Assembly (NCBI RefSeq): GCF_010093815.1
Contig: NW_022985566.1
Coordinates: 76,884 to 140,883 of the forward strand
Direction of reading: 5' to 3'
DNA length: 64,000 nt
Source of the DNA: Pseudovirgaria hyperparasitica
Lineage: Eukaryota; Ascomycota; Dothideomycetes; Acrospermales; Acrospermaceae
In this document: piece by piece, positions 22,032 through 31,399 of the stretch
How the letters are laid out: each line of letters opens with the position of its first letter
Position numbering within the stretch: position 1 is the first letter of the stretch
Made by a program: the position numbers and the translations under genes
Notes under the pieces: model-generated
Databases searched by the model: none
Told to the model about the DNA's origin: nothing
Seen by the model: the letters and a program-made list of their open reading frames with translations, nothing else

Positions 22032-23609
22032 TCATATACACTGGCGCTTTCTTATAAGTATACGGCAGTCTCTCTCCGGATACTTAGGAGCAAAAACAAT
22101 ATGACACTTTGACGGCATTAACGCAGGCTCCCCATTATCTCTCCTCCCGTGCGGGCGAAAAGCTTCACTACCGTTCCCAATTCCTTCCATATCAAATTCG
22201 TTTAGTAGGTTAGCAAGGATTGGCAATATTTCCATCCATGCAAGATTCCTCCCCAAGCAGTTCCTTACTCCATATGAAAATGCAAAGACATATCTCTTCT
22301 TATCTGTGTCTTCTAGAAATCGTTCTGGTCGAAACTTGTTGGGTTCAGCCCAAACATCAGTTCGATTGTTTAAAGCAATCAGATTAAAGGCAATATGCGT
22401 TCCCGCCGGAACGAGGTACCCTTGCAATACGACGTCTGTAGACGCAAACTGAGGCATAAACCCTGATGTTATCGGAGTGTAGCGAAACATCTCATATATG
22501 AAGGCCTCGAGAAATTCAAGAACTCGACATTCAGTGTAACTGATTAAATGGCCCTTGGCGAATCGCGAGCGTACTTCTGTCTCAGCACGCGCTCGATAGT
22601 GAGGGTATAGTGTGAACAGATGTAGTGCCCATGTCAGTGCCGCAGCGGTAGTCTCGCTTCCGGCGAGCTGCATGCCGAGGCTCTCAGCTTGGACTTCTTT
22701 GGCGGTCATAACGATTTTCGACTCCGGGTCTTGCGCTTTGATGAATGCCTGCAGCATGTCTTCTGGGACCTGTAATGCTTCGGCTTGATGCTTCTCAGGC
22801 GAGACTTGTTTATCGAGGAGTTGCTTCCGCCGTTTGACACTCTCTGCGGAGTATGCAAGAAAGTCCGCGTAGGCTGTCAGCGACGGACGAAGAAGGATAG
22901 AAAGGGGAAATTTAAGTAGCAGTGGAAAATTCATCCGTAGACCGACATATACTGCAGTTGATGAAATCCACCCAATGATGCGTGAGTCAGCAGACTCTAG
23001 GCTATCATCTCCTGTAGATCTTCCAAACGCCAGTGTAGCCATGATCGAGAAAGTCGCGAGTTGAGTATCGTTACGGTAGTTCACAACCGCGGTATCCCTT
23101 CCATCTAGGAGACTGTGCCACTTCGATCCAATGGCTTTGGCGCCTTTTTGAAGAATAATTGACTCCATCCGGAGTAGGTAGCTACTAGTGAAATATGGGG
23201 CAAGTTGACGACGACGACGACTTGCCATTGCTGGGTCACTGAAAGTAACGATGTTTGCTAGAGCCGGGTCGTGGACACCGTGATACATATCGATTTTGCG
23301 GAAAATAGACGAGCCTAGTACTGTGCGCACATCTTGCGGGTTGCATATTGTGATCGTATTAGGCTTGGAAATATATATATCTCCATAGGTGTTAAAGTCG
23401 TGAAGAGCGGCATCGATCACTCGGGATGGAAGTCGCTGATATATTGCTCGAAGCGGTGTGAGTCGTGCTAGGAGTGGGCCTGGGATGTTCCGCAGACTTG
23501 AGAACAGCGTCACGTATAAAACGTAGTAGCTAGACAACATGCAGACCCCAAGACCGAACGCCACCAAGGAGTCGGTCTGGTAGATTTTCAGAAATACAGT
23601 CTGGAGCAT
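22032..23609 (-). CDS. Cytochrome P450, fusidane-cluster paralogue 3
   Basis: An intact 525-residue single exon. The anchor VAFGLGVCMLSSYYVLYVTL is followed by FSSLRNIPGPLLARL. The I-helix is LAGSETTAAALTW, ExxR is YEMFRYTP, the PERF motif is RPERFL, and the haem loop is FSYGVRNCLG with Cys ~451. The C terminus is YPERDCRILIRK. It shares PITSGFMP after ExxR with paralogue 1, suggesting those two are the closest pair. Position next to the SDR fits either helB2 (C-16 hydroxylation) or helB3 (C-6/C-7 oxidation). It is convergent with the SDR and divergent from paralogue 4. Confidence 0.9.
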   Translation of the reverse strand: MLQTVFLKIYQTDSLVAFGLGVCMLSSYYVLYVTLFSSLRNIPGPLLARLTPLRAIYQRLPSRVIDAALHDFNTYGDIYISKPNTITICNPQDVRTVLGSSIFRKIDMYHGVHDPALANIVTFSDPAMASRRRRQLAPYFTSSYLLRMESIILQKGAKAIGSKWHSLLDGRDTAVVNYRNDTQLATFSIMATLAFGRSTGDDSLESADSRIIGWISSTAVYVGLRMNFPLLLKFPLSILLRPSLTAYADFLAYSAESVKRRKQLLDKQVSPEKHQAEALQVPEDMLQAFIKAQDPESKIVMTAKEVQAESLGMQLAGSETTAAALTWALHLFTLYPHYRARAETEVRSRFAKGHLISYTECRVLEFLEAFIYEMFRYTPITSGFMPQFASTDVVLQGYLVPAGTHIAFNLIALNNRTDVWAEPNKFRPERFLEDTDKKRYVFAFSYGVRNCLGRNLAWMEILPILANLLNEFDMEGIGNGSEAFRPHGRRDNGEPALMPSKCHIVFAPKYPERDCRILIRKRQCI

Positions 23610-24200
23610 GTCTCAGGGGTCGGCCGCTGATTCGTGATAATGTGGACGAGTGCAAAGTATTCGGAAAGAATGTCACTCCATCGAATGGAAGGACCATCAG
23701 GTCACCGATGTACTGATATGCAATGACATTTGATTAGATAAGATAGAAATTATACGAGGTCCGACCCGCGGATCGTCATGCCAGAACAGTGCGATGGGAT
23801 GATAACGCGACCTCGGAAGACTGCTACGGATAAGTGCTCAAGTGGGGCCATCCATCCCGCATCCGCTGAATCCGCCCTAACCTAGGGAGGGGATGGGCCG
23901 CAATGCCAAGCGGCATTAGTGTACAATCTATGGATACACGCACCTCCATGGGTGTTGGTCGCGCGCTAACAAAGACGCAACACGGGGTATTAGGCAAACA
24001 ATGGTATCCGTTCGACCGTGTTGGCGAAGGACCACGGCTGACTCAAAGATATGACTCAGATCAAGTGGTCGCAGACAATTCCCAACATTAGGCGTGAACA
24101 AAATTATGTCTATCCATTAGCTGACTCCGGCTTGATCCCACCATCGACACATCATTGCATCACCTGTGGTGTCCATTATTAGCTATTCTTCAGGATTACT
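23610..24200. promoter_or_regulatory. Divergent promoter between P450 paralogues 3 and 4
   Basis: 591 bp between two divergent P450 start codons, with several GC-rich CCGC/CGG-containing stretches near 23,760-23,880. A Zn2Cys6-type site is possible but not demonstrated. No gene is seen. Confidence 0.4.
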
Positions 24201-25724
24201 ATGTGGCAATACACTCTATCCGGTTTTGTTATCTTCTTCATATTCACAATCTACCGGTTGATTTACGCTTTGTACTTTTCCCCTCTACGCACCATCCCCG
24301 GCCCTCTAATCGCCCGAGTCACCTCAAAGCGCGGCAAGATTGATCAGTTTTCTGGCAACGTATCCGTACGAGCTATACTCGATGAGCAGAAATATGGGGA
24401 GGTGTACGTTTACAAACCCAATGCTGTCTGCATCAACCATCCGGAAGACATCAAATCTGTGCTCGGTTCTCAAGATTTTTTGAAGACCGGCTTCTTCGAC
24501 ATCTTTAACGACGGTTGTGTTCGAAATGTTGTCTCGATGCGTGATCCTATCCTCTCGAGTCAGCGGAGACGACAGATTGGACCTTATTTCAACTTCTGGC
24601 AGCTGGCGAAGATGGAAGATCTCATTCTACGACACGGGTACAAAGCGCTAAAGACCAAATGGGACGGCCTGATGGAGATGAATGCGTCTGGACAGACTGA
24701 AGTCAACTATCGTATTGACACCCAGCTTGTTACTTTCGATATCATGTCTGCCGTTGCATTCGGACGAGATTTCGGATCCATTCGAAAAGGCAGCTCCTCT
24801 GTTCTGAAGTGGGCCGGTGTCATTATGTCTCTACTCGACTCTTCCTTTGTTCTGGCATTGCTCTCTTTATTGCCATTCTCACTCGTTATGAGGCCTTGGA
24901 AAACAATGTACCACGAACTCGCAGTCTACAGTGATGAGTGTATACAAGACCGCAAATCACTGCTTGTTATCAAGGATAACAAGAAGCCCATGGATATGCT
25001 TCAAGCTTTTATTGACGCCGAAGATCCTGAGTCCCGAGCAAAGATGACACCACTTGAGGTTCAAGCCGAAAGTATCATGATGATGCTCGCAGGCTCGGAG
25101 ACAACAAGCAGCGCAATAATGTGGACGTTCCATCTGCTACTGCTTCACCCTTTTATATTAGCCACTGCAGTGCGCGAGATCCGCACCACATTTCCTAGTG
25201 CTCGACCATACACCATTACCTTCAAAGATGTGCAGATAAAGCTTCCATACACCGAGGCTTGTATCTATGAGGCATTGCGTCACTCACCTACTACTGCTGG
25301 GCTGACGCCTCGGATATCGTATACACGATCCATAACATTGCATAGTGGGCATATCATACCACCAAATACTGAGATATATGTGAATTTACGGTCGCCTAAC
25401 ATGCATGAGACTTTATGGTCGGAACCTCAAAGGTTTAATCCAGATCGATTTCTCGAAACAGACTCAAAGAAGAGTTTATTTACGTTCTCGTACGGACCAC
25501 GGAATTGTATCGGGAAGAACTTGGCATGGGTCGAGATGCTGACGATCATTGCGAATGTATTGAAAGATTATGACATCTTCCTGCCGGATGGTAATATGTT
25601 TGGACCACACAATGTAGACGAAAATGGATTTCCGAGGCTTCTACCGGCCAAATGCTTCATTGCGAGTTTCCCGTCTAACCCAGAGAGAGATTGCAAGATG
25701 ATTGTACGAAAACATTGCGAGTGA
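24201..25724 (+). CDS. helB4: Cytochrome P450, fusidane-cluster paralogue 4 (helB4 by position)
   Basis: An intact 507-residue single exon starting MWQYTLSGFVIFFIFTIYRL, a typical ER anchor, then FSPLRTIPGPLIARV. The I-helix is LAGSETTSSAIMW, ExxR is YEALRHSP, and the PERF region is NPDRFL. The haem loop is FSYGPRNCIG with Cys ~436. The C terminus NPERDCKMIVRK matches the other three. The order P450 - acyltransferase - delta1-dehydrogenase matches helB4-helD2-helE of A. fumigatus. There HelB4 oxidises the side-chain C-21 methyl to the carboxyl group that defines helvolic and fusidic acids. The symbol is by synteny only. The stop codon lies ~57 bp from that of the convergent acyltransferase. 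Confidence 0.88.
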   Translation: MWQYTLSGFVIFFIFTIYRLIYALYFSPLRTIPGPLIARVTSKRGKIDQFSGNVSVRAILDEQKYGEVYVYKPNAVCINHPEDIKSVLGSQDFLKTGFFDIFNDGCVRNVVSMRDPILSSQRRRQIGPYFNFWQLAKMEDLILRHGYKALKTKWDGLMEMNASGQTEVNYRIDTQLVTFDIMSAVAFGRDFGSIRKGSSSVLKWAGVIMSLLDSSFVLALLSLLPFSLVMRPWKTMYHELAVYSDECIQDRKSLLVIKDNKKPMDMLQAFIDAEDPESRAKMTPLEVQAESIMMMLAGSETTSSAIMWTFHLLLLHPFILATAVREIRTTFPSARPYTITFKDVQIKLPYTEACIYEALRHSPTTAGLTPRISYTRSITLHSGHIIPPNTEIYVNLRSPNMHETLWSEPQRFNPDRFLETDSKKSLFTFSYGPRNCIGKNLAWVEMLTIIANVLKDYDIFLPDGNMFGPHNVDENGFPRLLPAKCFIASFPSNPERDCKMIVRKHCE

Positions 25725-25781
25725 GGACGGTCTCGAAGAAATAGTGCTGTTATTGGTCGAAGGAACGTAGTAGTCTATATC

Positions 25782-27206
25782 TCAATACACTAATTCGATA
25801 CATTCACTGAAGTCACTATTCCCTAAAAGCTGCTGCATTACCCACGGACGTAAAGTCAAAAACACATCAATATCGCCGTTTGCTTCTGGTCGGCTCGGCA
25901 TGATAACGGCGACTGTGTTGCTATACGCCATTGGTGCTATAAATTCTGGCCTACCATTCCCGAAGTCTGTATCGTAATAGCCAAGGCGTGTTTGGTTGCT
26001 GAAAGCTTGACAAACCATTGATGCGTACAAAACGTTTGCCCGGTGACCAAGAAGCGTGATTACACGCAATGCTCGTTTCAAAAAGGTCTCTATGCTCGCC
26101 TGTGACACCTCTGTCACAGTATTCCGAGAGATGAGTGCCACCTCTGCGATAGGTTGTACCGCTTTAGCGGAGATCGGGAGGCGGAGAAGAGACGTTGGCG
26201 CAGTGACGTATAATCCAATCGCACAACTCCCAGAGTATCTCTCTGGGACCTTTAGGCGGTGTCGAAAGTCGCAAGGCACGATTGCTGACAAGGACTCGGG
26301 CGGTGAAGACTTAACACTAGGGGGGTAAGAGCTCTGGAAGAAAGCCATTGTGAACAGGGAGACAATCACGTCATTGGAAGACACCTTCGTGCCGAGCGAT
26401 AAAGTAGCGGCTTCATGCTGTACACCCTCAATGAAGGATCGTTTGACTCGGAAGAGATGGCTCTCTAACACGGCAGCCGAGTCCTGTTTCTTCGAAAATA
26501 GAACGAAAACTTCGAGTAAGCAGCGAAGCAAGAGTGACAGCCCTGCTACCATGTATGTCATAAGGTTCCATGGTTCTCTGGCAGGCGGTTGTAGGTCGGC
26601 TCGAAGCCTCTCGTACATGAAGCGTCGACTTAGCAACGGTAGGTGGTAGCGTCGCGGGTCATGCGATGGAAGCCGTTTTGAACACTCATTTGCCCAGTCC
26701 TGATAAAACTGGTCACAGCCTTTTGCGTCAAATACGCAATGTGCAATGCGAATTCTAATGACAACGCCACTGTTTTCCGCCAGGCGTACAATGAGGACTT
26801 CTAAAAGCTTCGAGTACGATGCGATGGTGGTTCCTGATGAGTTGACACGAGGATCCTGGACATTGATGCCATTGGGCCAGGAATCACGATGGAATGAGGC
26901 TTCGCGGATCTCACAGAACTTGGTGGAGCTACCAGTTTCCTCAAATGATGGCAAGTTCAGGTCAGATGGGTCAACAATGATGCTTATTGATGTCCCACTG
27001 CGCATGGCTCGCCCAACAAGAATTGGAAATCTCCAAAGTGAGGCGTAGAGAGAAGCCTCCAGCCGCAGTCTAGGCATGAAGTCTATGTTTGATGCATCAT
27101 TATTTGCATAGAAAAAGACATTGGAAATGTAGAGGTGACTTGGAATGATATCCAGAGGTGAAAGCTCATACTTTGCTGGCTCGAGGTAGTTCAAAGTGGA
27201 ATCCAT
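25782..27206 (-). CDS. helD2: Acyltransferase, helD2-like
   Basis: An intact single exon of 474 residues from the ATG at 27206 (MDSTLNYLEP); the in-frame codons upstream start only at TTG. It is a BAHD-like/transferase-family (PF02458-type) enzyme. The catalytic HxxxD is HCVFD at 156-160, preceded by RLAENSGVVIRIRI. The second family motif is represented by DTDFGNGRPEF near the C terminus, in place of DFGWG. It is expected to transfer acetyl from acetyl-CoA. In the helvolic-acid pathway HelD2 acetylates the 16-hydroxyl. It is the only intact acyltransferase of the cluster and the guide for reading the pseudogene at 13.9-15.3 kb. Confidence 0.87.
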   Translation of the reverse strand: MDSTLNYLEPAKYELSPLDIIPSHLYISNVFFYANNDASNIDFMPRLRLEASLYASLWRFPILVGRAMRSGTSISIIVDPSDLNLPSFEETGSSTKFCEIREASFHRDSWPNGINVQDPRVNSSGTTIASYSKLLEVLIVRLAENSGVVIRIRIAHCVFDAKGCDQFYQDWANECSKRLPSHDPRRYHLPLLSRRFMYERLRADLQPPAREPWNLMTYMVAGLSLLLRCLLEVFVLFSKKQDSAAVLESHLFRVKRSFIEGVQHEAATLSLGTKVSSNDVIVSLFTMAFFQSSYPPSVKSSPPESLSAIVPCDFRHRLKVPERYSGSCAIGLYVTAPTSLLRLPISAKAVQPIAEVALISRNTVTEVSQASIETFLKRALRVITLLGHRANVLYASMVCQAFSNQTRLGYYDTDFGNGRPEFIAPMAYSNTVAVIMPSRPEANGDIDVFLTLRPWVMQQLLGNSDFSECIELVY

Positions 27207-27784
27207 CCTTGCTTTCGAGTTAAAGAAGCCCAAGCCGTGTGTTTTCCGTACTCAAACTTCCAGTGTCTGGATATAGAAGTACGCAGAGGGATTCATCGGC
27301 ACCGAACTTAACTTCTGAGTTATGATCATTATTAGTCAATGAAACGGGCTTTGGTAATGAAAAACACTATATACCATCTAGTCTGTGTGTGACAGACAGC
27401 CTGCTTCATGAAAAGGACCGACCTTATAGAACAAGTGGTGTCAGCAGCGAGGCTCGCGCGGACTCTACTAGAGACGCGTGTGAATACCAGCGCTAATGCA
27501 AGGGTCTCGTATGGATTCGATATAGCCCAGGTGTCTAGCCCTTAGGGCCTCAGGCGGTTCCCCTGCAGTGTAAAGGTCACAGCGTATCACACTCCTGGGT
27601 GCGATCGCGTTTACTATACAGCATCGGTCTGCAGCCAGGAGCAAAGCCGTCATTCGGCTGATACGGCTGGAGTATGTTATACAACAAGCATGCGTCTAAT
27701 ATGCAGTCACATCAATTCTTAACAAGGAGCGAGATCCCGAATTCGAAGGACATACCACTTTCACCCAGCAAGGCAGTCGGACCG
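27207..27784. promoter_or_regulatory. Region between the helD2-like gene and the helE-like relic
   Basis: This 578 bp stretch holds the promoters of two divergent genes, one now dead. No ORF of note and no repeat is recognised. Confidence 0.35.
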
Positions 27785-29495
27785 ATGTCTATTCTCCACC
27801 AGACGAAAGACTACGCACACCGACGTTGATAAAGAGGTCGACGTTCTTATCATCGGGAGTGGGGCAACAGGCCTTACGGCAGCGTTACGATGTAATAATG
27901 AGCGTGGACTAGATACAATGGTCGCATAAAAAATGTCCAAGATTGGAGGGACAACTACATACCCTGGTGGTGAGCTTTGGGTCCCAAACAACCATCCTCG
28001 CCAAGCTGCCAGAGTCGTTAATTCTTACGAAAATGCGTTTCAGTATCTGGAAGCCATCATCGATGATGTTGGACCTACATCCTCTTGTACAAGGAAGGAG
28101 GCATTCTTAAAGGCAGGACCTACTATGGTTGGAAGCCATCGGGTTCAAATGAAACCTTTCACTTGGCAGTTCAGACTCTTATCCAGACAAGCCAGGAGCC
28201 CTTGTCATTGAGCGAGCTATTGAGCCAAAGATATTCGACGAGAAGAAACTGGGTGTCTGGAGGAAACGCCCGAATAGGCCCCCTGGAAGAGCAAGACCGC
28301 CTCTCTATACAAGTGAAGGCAGCAAGGCACTTCTCTCCGTGGCAACATGGGGTGGTAATTTCCAACTACTTCGCATAATAGCAAGATGGATCGGGCGAAA
28401 GTTGCTCGGTCAGAACCAGTCACTATGGGCTTGAGTCTAATCGCACAGCTGCTAGTCATTAGTATCCGGCGTGTCATTAGTCTAAGAACAGGAATGGCGT
28501 TGGTTAGACTTCTCAGGAATTCTAACACCAACACCTCAGACGGTGCAGTGCTAGAGCAGTCTGGTAGAGAGCTGATTATACGCACAAGGAAGAGTGTAAT
28601 ACTTGCTGTAGGTGGCTTTGCGTACAACAAAGACATGCGTGCCACATACCAGCCGTTTTTCCAAGCGTCGAATGAACGTCCGTCCCTAAGAGCGATACAG
28701 GTGACGCTATAAGAGCGGGAATGAACATTGGCGGGGCACTCGCACTTATGGATGAAGCTTGGTGGGACCAACAATGATCGATCCAGCCAGCGGCCTACGG
28801 GTTTTTCATCTTGTTTGGAAGAGCCAGGCCGCATTTAATCATCGTCGACTCGAGCGTCGAGCGTTTCATGAACGAAGCACAAAGCTATATTTACGCTGGT
28901 CACGAGTGATACAGACGGCATAGAGAATGTGGCAACAAGGTGAAAGCTATCCCTGTTTGGATAATCGTCGACTCGCAATTCATAAGAGAAGTACCCCTTA
29001 GGACGATTGATGGCAGGTTCGTCCTTAAAGAGGGCTATCGACACGGGTTTTCTTTTTGAAGGGAGGACTATCTTAGAACTAGCACAAATTGTTGGTGTGA
29101 ACGTCCCAGGACTCAATGCGACCATTCTACGGTTCAACCAGATGGCGCGACATGGGAAAGACCTAGACCATAATCGAGGCGGTAATGCTTATGACCGACA
29201 GTTTGGAGATCCGCTCTGCAAGCCAATTCCCAACCTGGGCACGATCGAGAGTGCACCATTTTTTGCGCTCAAGATCTTTCCTGGTGATCTAGGCACGAAA
29301 GGCGGTCTGTTAACGAACGGACATGGCCAAGTTCTTAACGAAAATGGCGACAAGATCTAAGGACTTTACGCTGCGGGCAATTCCTCTTCTTCTGTCATTG
29401 GTAGGACTTATGCGGGCGTAGCCTCAACTCTCGCACTGGCTATGACATTTGCTTTCCTGGCAGCCGAGCACATGTCTGGCGCTAATCAGGCTTAA
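27785..29495 (+). pseudogene. helE: 3-ketosteroid-delta1-dehydrogenase pseudogene, helE-like
   Basis: Translated pieces in more than one frame match FAD-dependent 3-ketosteroid dehydrogenases (KstD) in the correct order. They include the Rossmann start VDVLIIGSGATGLTAAL at about 27,830, KIGGTTTYPGGELWVPNN, FDEKKLGVWRKR, SVILAVGGFAYNKDMR, FNQMARHGKD, and the closing FAD-binding [19 protein letters not shown] at about 29,360-29,420. The spanned length (~1.7 kb, ~570 codons) equals a full gene of the family. Both internal stops and frame changes interrupt it, and I could not place introns that explain them. HelE normally adds the C1-C2 double bond of ring A as a late step. The position after the helD2-like gene is as in A. 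fumigatus. Confidence 0.85.
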
Positions 29496-29559
29496 GATGT
29501 AGAAAGCAGAAGTATGCTGTAGTTCTAGCCATGGAGAGTCTAACGCGACTATTGCCCAT

Positions 29560-30240
29560 GTTGTAAGGCCGTGTAGGTTTGCATGCTCTTTTATATAGTA
29601 GATATATATGAGATTGATAAATGTTAATTTTTCTAGTTCATTATCTATGAGTTTACTATCTATAAGAAGTATTTATAAAGTCTCTTTAAGGAGATAGAGA
29701 AGGATTTCGAGATACTATGGAAGTTTCTATAAGATGATTTATATAAAAAAATACGTTAGGACTTAGAGATACAAACGTTCTCTCTCTACTCTCTCTTTTC
29801 TTGAAAATTCAATTTTTTTATCATAGACTGTAGTAATCAGTTCAGAGCTCAAGAAGTACATCATGATATATAGATTCAATATGAGGTAGAGATATTTCAT
29901 AAACCTCTATAACGGGTGAGCAATCGTGTGTGAAAACAGAAAGACGCCAAGAGAGTTAGGTTCCACCTACAGGCTGTTCTATCTTCTATATTGTTGAAAA
30001 TCCTTCTCTATCTTCTTAAAGAAACTTTATAAATACTACTAACGGATAATAAACTTATAGATAATCAACTTAGAGATAATCAACTCATAGATAATAAGCT
30101 CATAGATAATCGACTCGTAGATAATCAACTCAAAGACAATCAACTCATAGATAATCAACTTATAAATAATGAAATCATAGAAGGATTAATAATAATCTAT
30201 TCCATATATATCTACTTCTATATATCCTTATATGTAAGTA
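29560..30240. mobile_element. AT-rich inverted-repeat element (MITE-like) at the right cluster edge
   Basis: A ~70 bp imperfect inverted repeat pairs about 29,640-29,712 with about 29,995-30,066. The core shared by both arms contains AGTATTTATAAAG, CTTTAAG and AGATAGAGAAGGATTT. The interior has no ORF. The right arm runs into a 15 bp tandem repeat. It is probably a RIP-decayed non-autonomous DNA transposon. No target-site duplication could be identified. Confidence 0.55.
30045..30170. repeat. 15 bp tandem repeat (minisatellite), about 8 units
   Basis: Degenerate units of the form AGATAATCAACTCAT are repeated head to tail without spacers. Variants carry single changes (TAAGCTC, TCGACTCG, ACAATC). 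Confidence 0.85.
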
Positions 30241-31399
30241 TAGAGAGCTGCAGATAGAAATTTGGGGAGGGATTTACAGCGTCGGTAGTATATAGCGGCT
30301 AAAGACGAAGGCGCACGTAAGTCGGTTTTACATACGAAGTGCTAACTTAAATAAGTAACGATACCATGCAAGAGAGATAAGTACAAAATGAACATGGCGT
30401 TCCATAACAACACACCCAAATTCGTACTGGTAACAAAGGAGATGACATCTAGTAAGACAATTTGTGGACCACATACTAGCAGGACACATTGGACACGACC
30501 AAATAGGCACTTGTAAGCTGTGCCATACCCCTCTAGCTATTTACAGGTTTTGCCTTGAACTAACTAACTTGACTCAGCTAGCCTCTGCTAACTGATCTAT
30601 GATGACTGAAGCGCCGGAGCCTTCGGCTATGCAACATGCAAATCACAGTTTCACATCGCATTGTGGTCACTGCAGTACCATACAGCTTCTGAGTGCTACA
30701 TCATCCCTGTGAAATGGATCTCTACTAACTTCATACCGAATCACTGCTCGATGAAATGATATAAAGTCACGGATCCAACTCGCCTGCACGGTGGTGGGTC
30801 CATTGACATCCGCCCGTACTTAGCGAAGGCAGCTTCCGTCTGCCCAAGCAGCAAGCTTTGGGCATAAGTAGTGCGCGTTCGACAGATATCATGCCAGGTG
30901 AGCACTTAAGTAAACCACTCATGATAAGAAGACACTAAAATATCTCTACCATAGGGAACTTCTGCCATATCATGGGGGTAAGACCTATACAAGCATTTCA
31001 ACGCGGAGCCGCCCGCCGGAACGGGCCGGGGGGGGGGGGGGGGCAGTTGGTAATCTTCCGGGTCCCTTGCCACTTACTATTAGCCTTACAAGTAGATACC
31101 TGGTTCGTGCGTCAATTAGACCATAGGCTAGCGTCTTTTCGCATCTAACTTTTCCTTGAATGGGAAGTGCATACTGCGCATAGATACTGGCTGGATAGAT
31201 ACGTTTCCTTTACACCAGAGTCTTGTACATCCTTTAAATACGTACGTGATCAGAATGCTATTGTATCTAGAACACCTTCCACAGCCGATCATCTTTAAAG
31301 AACTATTGTGCCTTAGACAGTCAGACTTCGGGCTACTCTTGTTGAGCTGTACAAGTACGTGGTTAATATTGGACCTCTACGTGAATAGCATCCAACAGC
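30241..31399. other. Gene-poor region upstream of the DHCR24-like gene
   Basis: No coding frame is supported. The last ~300 bp are the probable promoter of the FAD oxidoreductase gene. A 16-base G run lies at 31,028-31,043 beside a GC-rich patch. Confidence 0.4.
31028..31043. repeat. G homopolymer (16 G)
   Basis: An uninterrupted run of 16 G within a GGGCCGGG context. Its length is prone to sequencing error. Confidence 0.9.

Noticed and set aside
30045-30170. CRISPR-like array
   Set aside because: The 15 bp units abut without spacers and the organism is a fungus; it is a minisatellite.
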